From assembly GCF_937881195.1 (NCBI RefSeq), contig NZ_CALGFC010000023.1, positions 18,158 through 82,157 on the forward strand: DNA of 64,000 nucleotides, given 5' to 3'. This document shows positions 17,470-27,134 of this stretch, piece by piece (the stretch's first letter is position 1; each line of letters starts with the position of its first letter). The stretch is from an uncultured Methanobrevibacter sp. Its GTDB lineage: Archaea > Methanobacteriota > Methanobacteria > Methanobacteriales > Methanobacteriaceae. Under the pieces are notes generated by a model, which did not search any database, was not told the DNA's origin, and saw nothing but the letters and a program-made list of their open reading frames with translations. The translations under genes were made by a program, and so were the position numbers.

Positions 17470-19515
17470 TCAATTGCCCGAATATGTTTTTTTAAGTTCA
17501 TATAACATCCAATTAGGAGCATTTGAAGTAGGTATAGTCAAAATTATATTATCCATATTATTTATGACATGTGAAACATCTTCTCTTGGGATTTCTATCA
17601 ATAACAAATATTGAACATCAATTTCTCCCAAACTTGATTCTCTTTCATAATCAGAAAGTTTTAACCCATATTTCTCAAGTATAGGTAAAAAATACCCCTC
17701 ATTATAACCACCCGCAATAGATGCCCTGATTATTTCTTCAATATCAGTAGAAAAGGAGCTACTATTTTCAAATTGATTTGTATAATTCCCATTAATATTT
17801 GATCTAGATTTTATGTAATTTGCATCTATAACACCACTATCTTTTGAACGCATAATAGCAAGAACAGTGGATCCACTAATATCAGGAGAACCATTACTTC
17901 CACTAATATAACTATTCAAATTATTTATATTTAAATTAGAATTATCATTAATATTTGAATCCATATTATTATTATTCAAATCAATATTATTAGAATCTTG
18001 AGAATTATTTGCATTATTACTACTATAATCATTATTATTCGAACTATCATTAATTGAATTATTATCATTTTCAATAGAATTAGAACTTTCTAATTGAGTT
18101 TGATAGCTGCTATTAGATAAAGTATAAATATCAACAATTGAGCCAACCGATATCAGACCTGCACCTGCCTGTAACCTATTAATTAAAATAGGGACAACAA
18201 CAGTATCAGGTTTTTTAAAAAAAATATTAGACAAAATATTAGCATCATTTTCAATTACAAATGAATGGGCATCGCTACTATTCATTATAATATTCTTAGA
18301 TTTAATATTATTTCCCCCTTCACTTTTTTCAGACATGCTCATAGAAATTTCATTACCAAAATCCTCATAATTTAGCATAACTCTTCCAAAATCATCTTGA
18401 GTTTTATTTATCTGATTATTCTGATATTCTCTCCAAGAGCTAGTGGCAGGCCTTATGACATCAATTGCTTTAACTTCTTCTGGAGATTTGGATAATTCAA
18501 TTTCAGAATTAAGAGACATTACATTATTATCAAGTGTAAGGGGCCCTTTAAAAAGAGAATTTAATTCATTTAGTTTATCATTTTTAGCTGTAGCTAAATC
18601 ATTTTGATAGGGTTGATAAAATAAAAAATAGTAAGAAGAAAATAGAATAATTAGAATTATTAAACCAAATACAGCTGCCCCCATAACTATTTTTGATTCA
18701 TTATTCTCTAAATTTTCCATATCATTATTTATTTTTTGAATATCATCATGAGGAGAGTTATTAATATTAAAATTGCTAAAATTGGTGATTTTATTAAATA
18801 AAAATTTTATTTTTCTAATTTTATTATTTTTTAATTCTAAATTTTTACTCATATCATTACTATAATTTTCTTTAAAAATTTTAAATTTATTTTTAGTGTC
18901 AATTTTATTATTTTTATCTTGAAATTCTTTTTTTCTATCTGAAAGGAAGTTTTTTTTAATATTATGAACATTTTTTATAGCAATGGTACTAATTTCTTCA
19001 GAATTATATTTTTTATAATTATCATCATTAATAGAGTTATAATCATTATCCCTAACAGATTTATAATCATTATCCCTAACAGATTTATACTTATTATCCT
19101 CATTAGATTTATAATCATTATCATTATTAGAACAATAATCATTGATATGACCGTTATCATTAATATTAATCTTCCTGATATTATTGAATTTACTGAGATC
19201 TCCCTCATATTTATTAGGATTAATAGAATTAAGATTATTTTTATTATTTTTAGTTTTATTTTTATTTTTACTCGTTGAAAAGTTTTTAAAAAGAAATTTA
19301 AATATATTACAACTTTTATAGTTAATTGATTTAAATTTAATAAACTTAAACATGGTTAATTTAGATTTAATTATTTTAAATTTATCTGATTTAAACTTAA
19401 TTAATTCACATTTAATTGTTTTAAACTTATTTAATTTAGATTTGATAAATTTAGATTTATCAAATTTAGATTTATCTTGTTTATTATCCTTATTTTTCAA
19501 GTTATCAAACCTCAT
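17470..19515 (-). CDS. DUF515-type membrane protein with Lys-rich N-terminus, CpaB/SAF-like
   Basis: The 681 residues fall into parts. Residues 1-80 are extraordinarily lysine-rich, with repeating KFK/KSK units. Residues 80-270 are Asn/Lys/Asp-rich and include tandem heptads DNDYKSV. A single membrane segment spans about 277-300. The outer part has a SAF/CpaB-like stretch VVVPILINRLQAGAGLISVG followed by SIVDIYTLSN (about 439-468). A Ser/Asn linker occupies about 477-545. A folded C-terminus ends TIPTSNAPNWMLYELKK. The outer part resembles methanobacterial DUF515 and the pilus-assembly protein CpaB. Function is unknown; a surface or pilus-like assembly role is inferred from this likeness and the neighbouring sortase. 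The ATG at 19515 lacks a clear Shine-Dalgarno sequence. Confidence 0.65.
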   Translation of the reverse strand: MRFDNLKNKDNKQDKSKFDKSKFIKSKLNKFKTIKCELIKFKSDKFKIIKSKLTMFKFIKFKSINYKSCNIFKFLFKNFSTSKNKNKTKNNKNNLNSINPNKYEGDLSKFNNIRKININDNGHINDYCSNNDNDYKSNEDNKYKSVRDNDYKSVRDNDYNSINDDNYKKYNSEEISTIAIKNVHNIKKNFLSDRKKEFQDKNNKIDTKNKFKIFKENYSNDMSKNLELKNNKIRKIKFLFNKITNFSNFNINNSPHDDIQKINNDMENLENNESKIVMGAAVFGLIILIILFSSYYFLFYQPYQNDLATAKNDKLNELNSLFKGPLTLDNNVMSLNSEIELSKSPEEVKAIDVIRPATSSWREYQNNQINKTQDDFGRVMLNYEDFGNEISMSMSEKSEGGNNIKSKNIIMNSSDAHSFVIENDANILSNIFFKKPDTVVVPILINRLQAGAGLISVGSIVDIYTLSNSSYQTQLESSNSIENDNNSINDSSNNNDYSSNNANNSQDSNNIDLNNNNMDSNINDNSNLNINNLNSYISGSNGSPDISGSTVLAIMRSKDSGVIDANYIKSRSNINGNYTNQFENSSSFSTDIEEIIRASIAGGYNEGYFLPILEKYGLKLSDYERESSLGEIDVQYLLLIEIPREDVSHVINNMDNIILTIPTSNAPNWMLYELKKTYSGN
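19037..19110. repeat. In-frame tandem repeat inside the DUF515 gene
   Basis: A 26-base run (ATAATCATTATCCCTAACAG plus ATTTAT) is repeated back to back on the + strand, with degenerate copies on either side. It encodes DNDYKSV heptads in the cytoplasmic part of the protein. The 21-base period keeps the frame, so copy-number change would lengthen or shorten the linker without breaking the gene. Confidence 0.75.
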
Positions 19516-19680
19516 TACTAAATAAAGTGTTAATAAAAAAATGAGATGAGCTAGAAAATTAATAAAATATGTTTAATATCAATTGGTTTATTATTTAACT
19601 TTAGAATGATTCAAAAGAAAATAAAATAATAATTTCTTTAATATATGCAATAATTAAAATTGAAAAAGAATAGTAGTTTA

Positions 19681-20421
19681 TTAATTATTCTCTTTAATAA
19701 TCAATCGTCCCAATAAGCCATAAAGGATATAAATTAAAGTTATTATAAATATAATAGTTGCAGGAATGTTTATATTTAAATAAATTATCTTATAAGGAAT
19801 TATAGCTAAAATCACCAATATTGCACAAATTAATAATAATTTAGGATTATTTAATTTAGAATATTTAATATTACTTATCATTAAAATTCCAACAACCATC
19901 ATCAAAATCATTGCAAAGTATATATTAAAAAATCCAGTTAATATAAAAGAGGATAAAACGATTCCTGCAGTCGGAATAGGTATACCAATAAATCCTTTGA
20001 AATCTAAATTATCAGCAATTACATTAAAACGAGTAAGTCGCAAAACACCACAAATAACAACAAATAATGCTACAAAAGCCAATAAATAATCCAAATAATG
20101 AAATTGACCAAGCAATCCAATAGTTCCAATATACCTTCCAGAGCAATATAAAAGTATGCCTGGAGCAACTCCAAAGGAAACAATGTCCGATAAGGAATCA
20201 ATATTTTTTCCAAAGCCATAATTATCAATTCTAGATAATTTTCTAGCTATCCAACCATCTAAAGAGTCAAATATTAATGCAATGATGATGAAAATTGCAG
20301 AAATATAAATTTGGTTATTAATAGCCATTAAAATTGCTAAAAATCCAAATGATAAATTCAACAATGAAATCAGATCAGGCACTGCCATAAAAAATCCAAT
20401 ATTAGTTTTTTTTAATTCCAT
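19681..20421 (-). CDS. pssA: CDP-alcohol phosphatidyltransferase, archaetidylserine synthase type
   Basis: This membrane enzyme is predicted to transfer archaetidyl from CDP-archaeol to L-serine, giving archaetidylserine. The CDP-alcohol phosphotransferase motif is present: DSLDGWIARKLSRIDNYGFG then KNIDSLSD, with all conserved Asp, Gly, Ala and Arg residues. The gap between AR and the later Gly is about two residues longer than the usual consensus. The phosphatidylserine-synthase context LSDIVSFGVAPGILLY supports serine specificity. Hydrophobic segments fill the rest. AAGGAG lies 7 bases before the ATG at 20421, so the longer open frame to 20493 is rejected. The product is 246 residues. Confidence 0.86.
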   Translation of the reverse strand: MELKKTNIGFFMAVPDLISLLNLSFGFLAILMAINNQIYISAIFIIIALIFDSLDGWIARKLSRIDNYGFGKNIDSLSDIVSFGVAPGILLYCSGRYIGTIGLLGQFHYLDYLLAFVALFVVICGVLRLTRFNVIADNLDFKGFIGIPIPTAGIVLSSFILTGFFNIYFAMILMMVVGILMISNIKYSKLNNPKLLLICAILVILAIIPYKIIYLNINIPATIIFIITLIYILYGLLGRLIIKENN

Positions 20422-21303
20422 AATTTGACTCCTTAAAATGTTATTATTTTGATTATTTATTAATATTTGCTTTTTAATAACCTTAATAATCAATTAAAAT
20501 TATAAAATAAGAATTATAAACCTATTTTAGCAAATAAAAGAAATTATAGATATTTAAATAAAAATTCAGATATTATAAAAATTATACCATAAGTTCAAAT
20601 ATATAATATTTAAGATAATTATATAAAAAATATTATAATTATATAAAAATATAATAATTATATAAAAAATAGTGTAATTATATAAAAATATACATTATTA
20701 AATATAATCCACAATATAATTATATAAAAATATATTTTATTATATTTTATTAATCATAATCTACAATAATAGTTTATTGAAAATATATTAGTTATCTTAT
20801 TAGCTAATTATTTATTATTACACTTATAAATATATTATAATATTAATTCAATTATATTTCCTGTTAAATTTAAATTATTTATTAGAATTTATTATTTTAT
20901 TATTAAATTTAGTTTTTATTTATTAAATTTAGTTTAATTTTAATATTATCCTAACTTTATTTAATTTAATATTTGTTGTATCAAATATCAATTAAATAAA
21001 AATTTGAAACATACTCTAAAAAAAATCAGGAAAAATCCTCCAAAATATATTTCTAAATATTATATGCAGGATATTTCTTTAATTAAATTTAGTTATTGAT
21101 ATTATTTATCTAAGATATTCTAATAAATTTAAAATGATATTTTGAGTTATTATTAAATTATAATTCAAATACTAACTATATTTAATAATAACTATTAAGA
21201 TAAATATATAACTAACTTTTATTAATTCTAATTAAATCAGTAAAATATTATAATTAAAATTATTATAAATTAATTATTGCTTAAACTAATTAATGGTGAA
21301 CAA
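20422..21303. other. Long AT-rich divergent spacer
   Basis: The spacer lies between the divergent pssA and rnhB genes. Near-repeats of TTATATAAAAATATAATAA fill 20616-20740. Several TATA-like sequences occur on both strands. No reading frame or structured RNA is convincing. Confidence 0.55.
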
Positions 21304-21939
21304 ATGAATATTTTAGGAATAGATGAAGCTGGTAGGGGCCCTGTTATTGGTCCACTCATAGTTGCAGGAATTGTGATTCCTGATGATAAAATCCCAGTAT
21401 TGGAGAGAATGGGTATAAAAGACTCCAAAAAATTAACACCAACACGAAGAAAAGTCCTATCACGAAAATTAAAAAATATGTTTGAATATGAAACAGTAGA
21501 AATAACTGCTCAGGATATAGATAATCTAAGAGCAAGTGATGTGAACTTAAATGAAATAGAAAAAATAGCTATGTTAAAAATCATCAATAAATTAGATTAT
21601 GATTGTGTAATCATAGATTCAGTCGATATAAAACCAGAAAGATTAAAAAATGAAATACAATCCATTGTGGGAAATATTGAGATAATATCTGAACATAAAG
21701 CAGATGATAAATATATTCAGGTTGCAGCTGCATCAATAGTAGCCAAATATGAAAGAGATTCCATAATAGAAAATCTAAAAAAAGAATATAGAAAAATAGG
21801 AGAAATTGGATCAGGATATCCAAGTGACCCTAAAACAAAAAGATTTTTAGAAAATTTTACTTATGAAGAAATGCCAAAGATTGTTAGAAAATCTTGGAAA
21901 ACTATTCAAAACATAAAAGACAATGAAATAACTGAATAA
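21304..21939 (+). CDS. rnhB: Ribonuclease HII
   Basis: RNase HII cuts the RNA strand of RNA-DNA hybrids, including single ribonucleotides misincorporated in DNA. The catalytic start NILGIDEAGRGPVIGPL provides Asp7 and Glu8, with further acidic residues in DYDCVIIDSVD and the KADDKYIQVAAASIVAK helix region. The archaeal length is normal at 211 residues. The frame is open to TTG 21277, but the conserved N-terminus fits ATG 21304, with GGTGA just before it. The gene stands alone after a long spacer. Confidence 0.93.
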   Translation: MNILGIDEAGRGPVIGPLIVAGIVIPDDKIPVLERMGIKDSKKLTPTRRKVLSRKLKNMFEYETVEITAQDIDNLRASDVNLNEIEKIAMLKIINKLDYDCVIIDSVDIKPERLKNEIQSIVGNIEIISEHKADDKYIQVAAASIVAKYERDSIIENLKKEYRKIGEIGSGYPSDPKTKRFLENFTYEEMPKIVRKSWKTIQNIKDNEITE

Positions 21940-22486
21940 AATACAGTTTATGAAAATTTAATCTATAATAATTGTTTTAAGAATTCACTTTCTAAATTAA
22001 AAATCCTAAATTAAAAATAATAATAAATAATATTAATTGTAACAATAAAAAAAAATCATTTAATGCAATATTATTAAAAAATTTTATTTTACATAATGAA
22101 AAATATTATACTAAAAATAATATATTAAAAATAAAATTATATTAAAAAGTAAAATATATTAAAAAATAGTATAATATATTAATAAAATTATAGTATTTTA
22201 ATTTATAAATATAATTAATAAAAATAATTATATAATATGAATAACATTTTGAAAAAACAAAAAATAGATATTTATATAATCTAAATGTATATATCGTAAA
22301 GATAAAAAATAAAAAAGTATTTTTAAACAAATATAGCTAATTTTGAATAAAAATAATTTATAATTAAGAATTGATAATTTAAAATAAAAATAGAAGTCTA
22401 CTAAAAATATTATGAGTTCTAAAGTATAATAAAATCTCAAATATGAAAAATAGATAAATTATAATTATAACTAATTAGAGGATAGA
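21940..22486. other. AT-rich spacer, no gene seen
   Basis: Short minus-strand frames here are all Phe/Tyr/Leu/Ile strings without ribosome-binding sites and look like chance products of A/T composition. Near-repeats of TATATTAAAAA occur at 22120-22180. Confidence 0.6.
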
Positions 22487-23335
22487 ATGATAATTGAATT
22501 TTTTACTGGCATATTTCAAAGTATTTTAGAAATATTTCAAAGTGGAGGAGTAATAACCTATATAATAGTTCTTATTGGAATTTATGGTTTAATTACCTCA
22601 ATACAAAAAATACGTTACTTAAGAAGCATAAGTAAATCTGACACCACAGAAATTATGGGAACTGTTACAGAAGCTATGAATAGGGGAGGGGCGATTGAAG
22701 CATTAAAATCAATAAGCCAATATAAAAATCCTGTCTCAAAAATCATATCAGAAGCCCTTAAAATTGGATACAAAAATAAGACCGAAGTTGAAGAAGGTAT
22801 GGAACAAGTTTTTATCGTTGAATTAAGTAAAATGACAAAAGGACTTAATACTCTGAAGACCATGATTGAACTTGCACCATTTTTAGGACTTATTGGAACA
22901 GTTATAGGCATATGGATGACATTTAGAACATTAGGAGTAGAAGCAAATAGTACTGCAATGGCTGAAGGAATTTATATCGCATTAATAACTACAATAGTTG
23001 GTTTAGCTACTGCAATTATACTTTTACCAATTCAAACTTATATAAAAAGTTTAATTGATACAGAAATGGATAAAATAGAATTAGCCAACAAAATGACTAA
23101 TTGGAGTTATGCAGTTGCTAAAATTAGAGTTAGTGGAAATATTCCATGTGCTTTAGAAGCATTAAAAGAAGCAGAAGGAATTGTAAATACAAGAGAAATT
23201 ATTGGAGAAGATATTAATAGAGCAAATATACAAATCTCATTCAAGCCAAGTATGCTTGAAAAAAGTATAAACAATATTATACTAGAAAAATGTGATATAA
23301 AATCAGAAATAACTGAAAGTAAACTAAAACAATAA
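22487..23335 (+). CDS. exbB: ExbB/TolQ/MotA-family proton channel subunit
   Basis: This family forms the pentameric membrane channel that, with ExbD, converts proton flow into mechanical work. Three membrane segments are predicted at about residues 20-40, 125-145 (APFLGLIGTVIGIWMTF, the family motif) and 160-182 (YIALITTIVGLATAIILLP). A ~75-residue cytoplasmic tail (210-282) goes beyond the minimal ExbB fold. AGAGGA precedes the ATG. exbD follows at once. What the pair drives in a cell without an outer membrane or TonB is not evident from the sequence. Confidence 0.88.
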   Translation: MIIEFFTGIFQSILEIFQSGGVITYIIVLIGIYGLITSIQKIRYLRSISKSDTTEIMGTVTEAMNRGGAIEALKSISQYKNPVSKIISEALKIGYKNKTEVEEGMEQVFIVELSKMTKGLNTLKTMIELAPFLGLIGTVIGIWMTFRTLGVEANSTAMAEGIYIALITTIVGLATAIILLPIQTYIKSLIDTEMDKIELANKMTNWSYAVAKIRVSGNIPCALEALKEAEGIVNTREIIGEDINRANIQISFKPSMLEKSINNIILEKCDIKSEITESKLKQ

Positions 23336-23366
23336 TTATTGAAATATGATACATTAAGTGATTAAA

Positions 23367-23771
23367 ATGTCATTAGATATTAAAAGACATAAAGAAAAAT
23401 TAAAAGATACAAGCCCTCAATTTAATCTTGTTCCATTTATTGATATCCTATTTACACTGTTAATATTTTTAGTTGTGACAAGTAGTTTTAGTGGTGCAGG
23501 AATCCAAGACACTACCGATGGGGCTACAGGTAAGCCCAACATAACCGATACATCAGGTAACTCAGAATACTATTTAATACCAGTAGCAGGATTAGAAAAA
23601 GTTATTGTTAATGGTCAAGATATGTCTTCACTTATTAAAGATCATGCTATAGCTGTTCAGACGAAGGTTATTGATGAGGGAGAAATTAGTATAAAACCAA
23701 AAGATAGATCCATTACAATCATGACTCCACCAGGTATGACTCCTGAACAAGCAGTGCGTTCTCCACAATGA
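23367..23771 (+). CDS. exbD: ExbD/TolR-family protein
   Basis: ExbD has one membrane helix carrying the proton-relaying aspartate. Here the segment FNLVPFIDILFTLLIFLVVT places Asp in the expected spot. The outer part (about residues 45-134) is short and ends with SITIMTPPGMTPEQAVRSPQ rather than a full ExbD periplasmic domain. The frame is open to GTG 23358; ATG 23367 with an AAGTGAT upstream gives 134 residues. It forms a two-gene unit with exbB, and purO follows about 100 bases later. Confidence 0.85.
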   Translation: MSLDIKRHKEKLKDTSPQFNLVPFIDILFTLLIFLVVTSSFSGAGIQDTTDGATGKPNITDTSGNSEYYLIPVAGLEKVIVNGQDMSSLIKDHAIAVQTKVIDEGEISIKPKDRSITIMTPPGMTPEQAVRSPQ

Positions 23772-23872
23772 AATAATATATTAACTAAATATCTATTAAT
23801 GAAACATATAATAAGATAACTTAAAAAAATATTGAATATTTTTAACTAATTAATAAAATAAGAGGAATTTTA

Positions 23873-24499
23873 ATGTATTTAGGAAGAATAATATCCGCAG
23901 GAATGAATAATGAAGGAACCCCATTTATAGCATATAGAGTATCTAGTAGGTCTTTTCCGAATAGAATGGCTAAAAGTTTTGAAGACAAAGCAGCTATAAT
24001 CCCAAAAGAAGGATATGAAACAGACATTTTTGAAAATGCATATATAGCTTATAATTGTATTAAAATAATAGAAAACACAGCAATTGTATCAAATGGATCA
24101 CATACAGATGTGATTGCAGATAAAATATCTGTAGGGATGAATATAAAAGATGCATTGACTTTATCATTAATTGCTATGGATTATGAAAAAGATGATTATA
24201 ACACTCCACGAATAGCTGCAGTCATAAAGCCTGAAACAAATAAAAATGAATATGAGGGATACATTGGGATTGTAACTCATGAAAAAATATTAGTTGAAAA
24301 GATAAGTAAAAATAAAGCTTTTTTCATATCCACATATGAATGTCAATCCCCAAATGAAGTAAATTTCGTTGCAAGTGATTCAAAGTCTTCAGCAAAATTT
24401 ATACTTGATGAAGGCGAATTTAAAAATTTTACAAATCCAGTAGCTTCAGTAGGATCAGTCTTTGACGGAAAATGGATTATTGAATCAATGAATATTTAA
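23873..24499 (+). CDS. purO: IMP cyclohydrolase, archaeal PurO
   Basis: PurO closes the ring of FAICAR to give IMP, the last step of de novo purine synthesis. It is the archaeal replacement for the PurH cyclohydrolase domain. The N-terminus YLGRIISAGMNNEGTPFIAY and RVSSRSFPNRMAK, and the later SNGSHTDVIADKI, are family hallmarks. The 208-residue length is normal. GAGGA precedes the ATG. It is the first gene of a tight purO-cofE-moeA set with 26-27 base gaps. Confidence 0.92.
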   Translation: MYLGRIISAGMNNEGTPFIAYRVSSRSFPNRMAKSFEDKAAIIPKEGYETDIFENAYIAYNCIKIIENTAIVSNGSHTDVIADKISVGMNIKDALTLSLIAMDYEKDDYNTPRIAAVIKPETNKNEYEGYIGIVTHEKILVEKISKNKAFFISTYECQSPNEVNFVASDSKSSAKFILDEGEFKNFTNPVASVGSVFDGKWIIESMNI

Positions 24500-24526
24500 T
24501 TATTTAAAATATTAAATGGGTTAATC

Positions 24527-25291
24527 ATGAAATTAGAGATGTTTGGATTAACAGAAATTCCTTTAGTAGTTGAAGGAGATAATTTAGTTGAATTAATATT
24601 ATCGTCACTTAAAAAACAGAAAAACAGCCTAAAAGAAGGAGATGTTATATTAATAGCTGAAACATTAATATCAAAAGTCGAAGGTAATTATATTGATTTA
24701 AAAAAAATAAATCCAAGCCTCGAAGCTAAAAAAATAGCTGAAAAATCTAATAAAGATCCAAAACTGGTTGAATCAATAATAAAAGAATCTAAAGAAATTA
24801 TAGCTATTGGACATAATTTCATTATTAGTGAAACTAAACATGGATTTGTTTGTGCTAATGCAGGGATTGATGAATCTAATGTTGAAGATGGTTTAGCCAC
24901 ACCAATGCCAATAAATCCTGATAAATCAGCACAAAAAATTTACAAATCTTTGAAAAATAAAACAGAAAAAGAAATAGGGGTCATAATAACCGACACCCAA
25001 GGACGAGCATTTAGAAATGGTGCCGTTGGTGTAGCAATAGGTTGTAGTGGAATAAAACCGCTTTGGGAAAGAATTGGAGAAAAAGATCTTTATGGTCGAA
25101 GTCTTCAAACTACTGAGATAGCTATTGCAGATGAACTAGCTGCTTCTGCATCACTTTTAATGGGTCAAGCAGATGAAGGAATCCCAATTGTCATAATAAG
25201 AGGATTTTCAAATTTTGATAAATTGAAAGATAGTCAATCAAATATAAAACCCTTAATACGAGCAAAAGAATTAGATATTTTTAGAAAATAA
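24527..25291 (+). CDS. cofE: Coenzyme F420-0:L-glutamate ligase
   Basis: CofE uses GTP to add gamma-linked glutamates to F420-0, giving the working methanogen cofactor F420-2. The 254-residue protein has the family length and motifs: LTEIPLVVEGDNLVELI, GDVILIAETLISKVEG, GFVCANAGIDESNV, ITDTQGRAFRNGAVGVAIGC and the C-terminal GQADEGIPIVIIRG. It lies between purO and moeA, consistent with one transcript. cofD, which acts just before it, is 12 kb away on the other strand. Confidence 0.94.
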   Translation: MKLEMFGLTEIPLVVEGDNLVELILSSLKKQKNSLKEGDVILIAETLISKVEGNYIDLKKINPSLEAKKIAEKSNKDPKLVESIIKESKEIIAIGHNFIISETKHGFVCANAGIDESNVEDGLATPMPINPDKSAQKIYKSLKNKTEKEIGVIITDTQGRAFRNGAVGVAIGCSGIKPLWERIGEKDLYGRSLQTTEIAIADELAASASLLMGQADEGIPIVIIRGFSNFDKLKDSQSNIKPLIRAKELDIFRK

Positions 25292-25317
25292 TTTTATTAA
25301 TTGGTTGGAGATAAAAA

Positions 25318-26556
25318 ATGGGAACTGAATTTTTAAAGATAAAAGAAGCAGATGAAGCTAAAAAAATTATAAAAAATCTTTTTGAAGAACTTTATCAAAA
25401 GAAGTCAAAAATAGTTCCTATTGAAAAAAGCCATCAAAAAATAATTTTTAAAGATATTTTTGCTTCAATGGATCTTCCTCCATTTAATCGATCTCTTATG
25501 GATGGATTTGCTGTTAAATCAGAGGATACATTTGGAGCTACCGATGAAAATCCAAAAATATTAAAATGTATTGATCGTATCGAAGCAGGATCATTTAGTA
25601 AAAAAACAATAAAAAATGGAGAATGCATTGAGATAAGTACTGGTGCACCAATTCCTAATGGAGCAGATGCAGTAGTTATGGTTGAATTCACAGATAGAGA
25701 ATCTGAAAAAAATGAAAAATGTGAAAAAATTCATATTCTAAAAAGTGTAACTCCAAATCAGGATTTGGCACTTCAAGGTTCAGATATAAAAAAGGATGAA
25801 TTACTTTTAAAAGAAAATACATCCATAAGTCCCGATAAGATAGGCGTTTTAGCTGCTCAAGGAATTAAAGAGGTTGAAGTATTTGATAAACCTAAAATTG
25901 GAGTAATTTCTACTGGAAATGAGCTTGTTATGGAAAATGAATCCCTTGAATATGGGAAGATATTTGATGTTAACAGTTACTCTATTAAAAATGCATCTAT
26001 ATCAAATGGAGCAGAAGCTACTTCTAATGGCATAGTAAAAGATAATTACAATGAACTAAAAACAAAAATAGAAAATTCCCTTAAAGATTCAGAAATAGTT
26101 ATTTGTTCTGGCGGAACTTCAGCAGGAGTTGGAGACGTGTTAAGAAATGTCTTAGAGGATATTGGAGAAGTAATACTTCATGGAGTTTCAGTAAAGCCAG
26201 GAAAACCTACAATTATTGGAAAGGTAGATGAAAAAATTGTTATTGGGCTTCCAGGAAACCCTGTTTCGGCACTAATTATTTTTTATGTTTTTATAATTCC
26301 AAATATTAGAGAGTTAGCAGGAAAATTAGGAGATAATAATGAAAAAGTTAATGCTGCTTTAGCAAATAGAATTCATTCTCCAAAAGGTAGAATACATTAT
26401 AATTTAGTTCATATAAAAGATGGATTAGCATATCCAATTGTAAAAGATTCAGGTGCTATAACCTCTCTTGCTCATGCAGATGGATATATAAAAATTCCTA
26501 AAGCTATAGAACTTTTAGATAAAGGAGAAAATGTTAAAGTTAGACTTTTCAAATAA
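25318..26556 (+). CDS. moeA: Molybdopterin molybdenumtransferase
   Basis: MoeA inserts molybdenum (or tungsten) into molybdopterin, the cofactor needed by formylmethanofuran dehydrogenase and formate dehydrogenase. Domain landmarks are PFNRSLMDGFAVKSED (domain III entry), EISTGAPIPNGADAVVMVE, IGVISTGNELV, CSGGTSAGVGDVLRNVLED, GKPTIIGKVDEKIVIGLPGNP and a C-terminal domain IV. The 412 residues correspond to the single-domain-set form without a fused periplasmic-binding domain. GGAG precedes the ATG. Confidence 0.94.
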   Translation: MGTEFLKIKEADEAKKIIKNLFEELYQKKSKIVPIEKSHQKIIFKDIFASMDLPPFNRSLMDGFAVKSEDTFGATDENPKILKCIDRIEAGSFSKKTIKNGECIEISTGAPIPNGADAVVMVEFTDRESEKNEKCEKIHILKSVTPNQDLALQGSDIKKDELLLKENTSISPDKIGVLAAQGIKEVEVFDKPKIGVISTGNELVMENESLEYGKIFDVNSYSIKNASISNGAEATSNGIVKDNYNELKTKIENSLKDSEIVICSGGTSAGVGDVLRNVLEDIGEVILHGVSVKPGKPTIIGKVDEKIVIGLPGNPVSALIIFYVFIIPNIRELAGKLGDNNEKVNAALANRIHSPKGRIHYNLVHIKDGLAYPIVKDSGAITSLAHADGYIKIPKAIELLDKGENVKVRLFK

Positions 26557-26669
26557 TTAGCTAAAATTAATTAAATCTACAAATAATATAAAATTTTTGA
26601 TAAGCTAATATTTAATTGAATCTAAATTCTAAATCAATTTAATTGAATACTTAAATAATAGGTGAAAAG

Positions 26670-27134
26670 ATGGAAATAGAAGATAAAATCGTTGAAGAAC
26701 AGAGATTAGCTATAATTAACTATATAGGAAATGTTAAAGATATGGGAATACTTATTGCAAAATTATTAGCATGGGCAGAAGTTAAAAAAGTTGAAGTTAT
26801 TGGAAACCCTTTCTCTATTTATTTTACTAGCCCTCAAAATACTGATCCTGAAGAAATGGTATATGATATGGGCATCCCTATTTCAAAAGACACTGAACTT
26901 TCTGAAGAAGGAGAAATAAAAGTTGTCGAACTTTTAGAACATAGAGTACTATCCACTATACATAAAGGATCTTATGAAACATTAAAACAATCATATGAAA
27001 AAATGGTGGAATATTCTATTAAAAATAATTATGATATTATTGGATCTCCTAAAGAAGTTTATATAAATAGTCCCCATGAAGTTCCAGAAAATGAGTTGTT
27101 GACTGAAATTCAATTTCCAGTTATAAAAATGTGA
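26670..27134 (+). CDS. GyrI-like small-molecule-binding domain protein
   Basis: The 154 residues match the GyrI/AraC-effector-binding fold, a SOUL-like barrel usually binding small hydrophobic ligands or acting as a gyrase modulator. Two internal SHS2-type halves are suggested: IVEEQRLAIINYIGNVKDM with NPFSIYFTSPQNTDPEEM, and HRVLSTIHKGSYETLKQSY with EVYINSPHEVPENELLTEIQFPV. The typical Glu of the ligand pocket (LLTEIQFPV) is present. No DNA-binding domain is attached. GGTGA precedes the ATG. The ligand is unknown. Confidence 0.82.
   Translation: MEIEDKIVEEQRLAIINYIGNVKDMGILIAKLLAWAEVKKVEVIGNPFSIYFTSPQNTDPEEMVYDMGIPISKDTELSEEGEIKVVELLEHRVLSTIHKGSYETLKQSYEKMVEYSIKNNYDIIGSPKEVYINSPHEVPENELLTEIQFPVIKM

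Noticed and set aside
18964..19278. 104-codon + strand Ile-rich frame inside the DUF515 gene
   Set aside because: It is the complement of repetitive Asn/Lys/Asp codons; an artefact of low complexity.
22142..22440. Two overlapping minus-strand frames in the rnhB-exbB spacer
   Set aside because: Composition is almost only Phe, Tyr, Ile, Leu and Lys, as expected by chance in A/T DNA; no ribosome-binding site.
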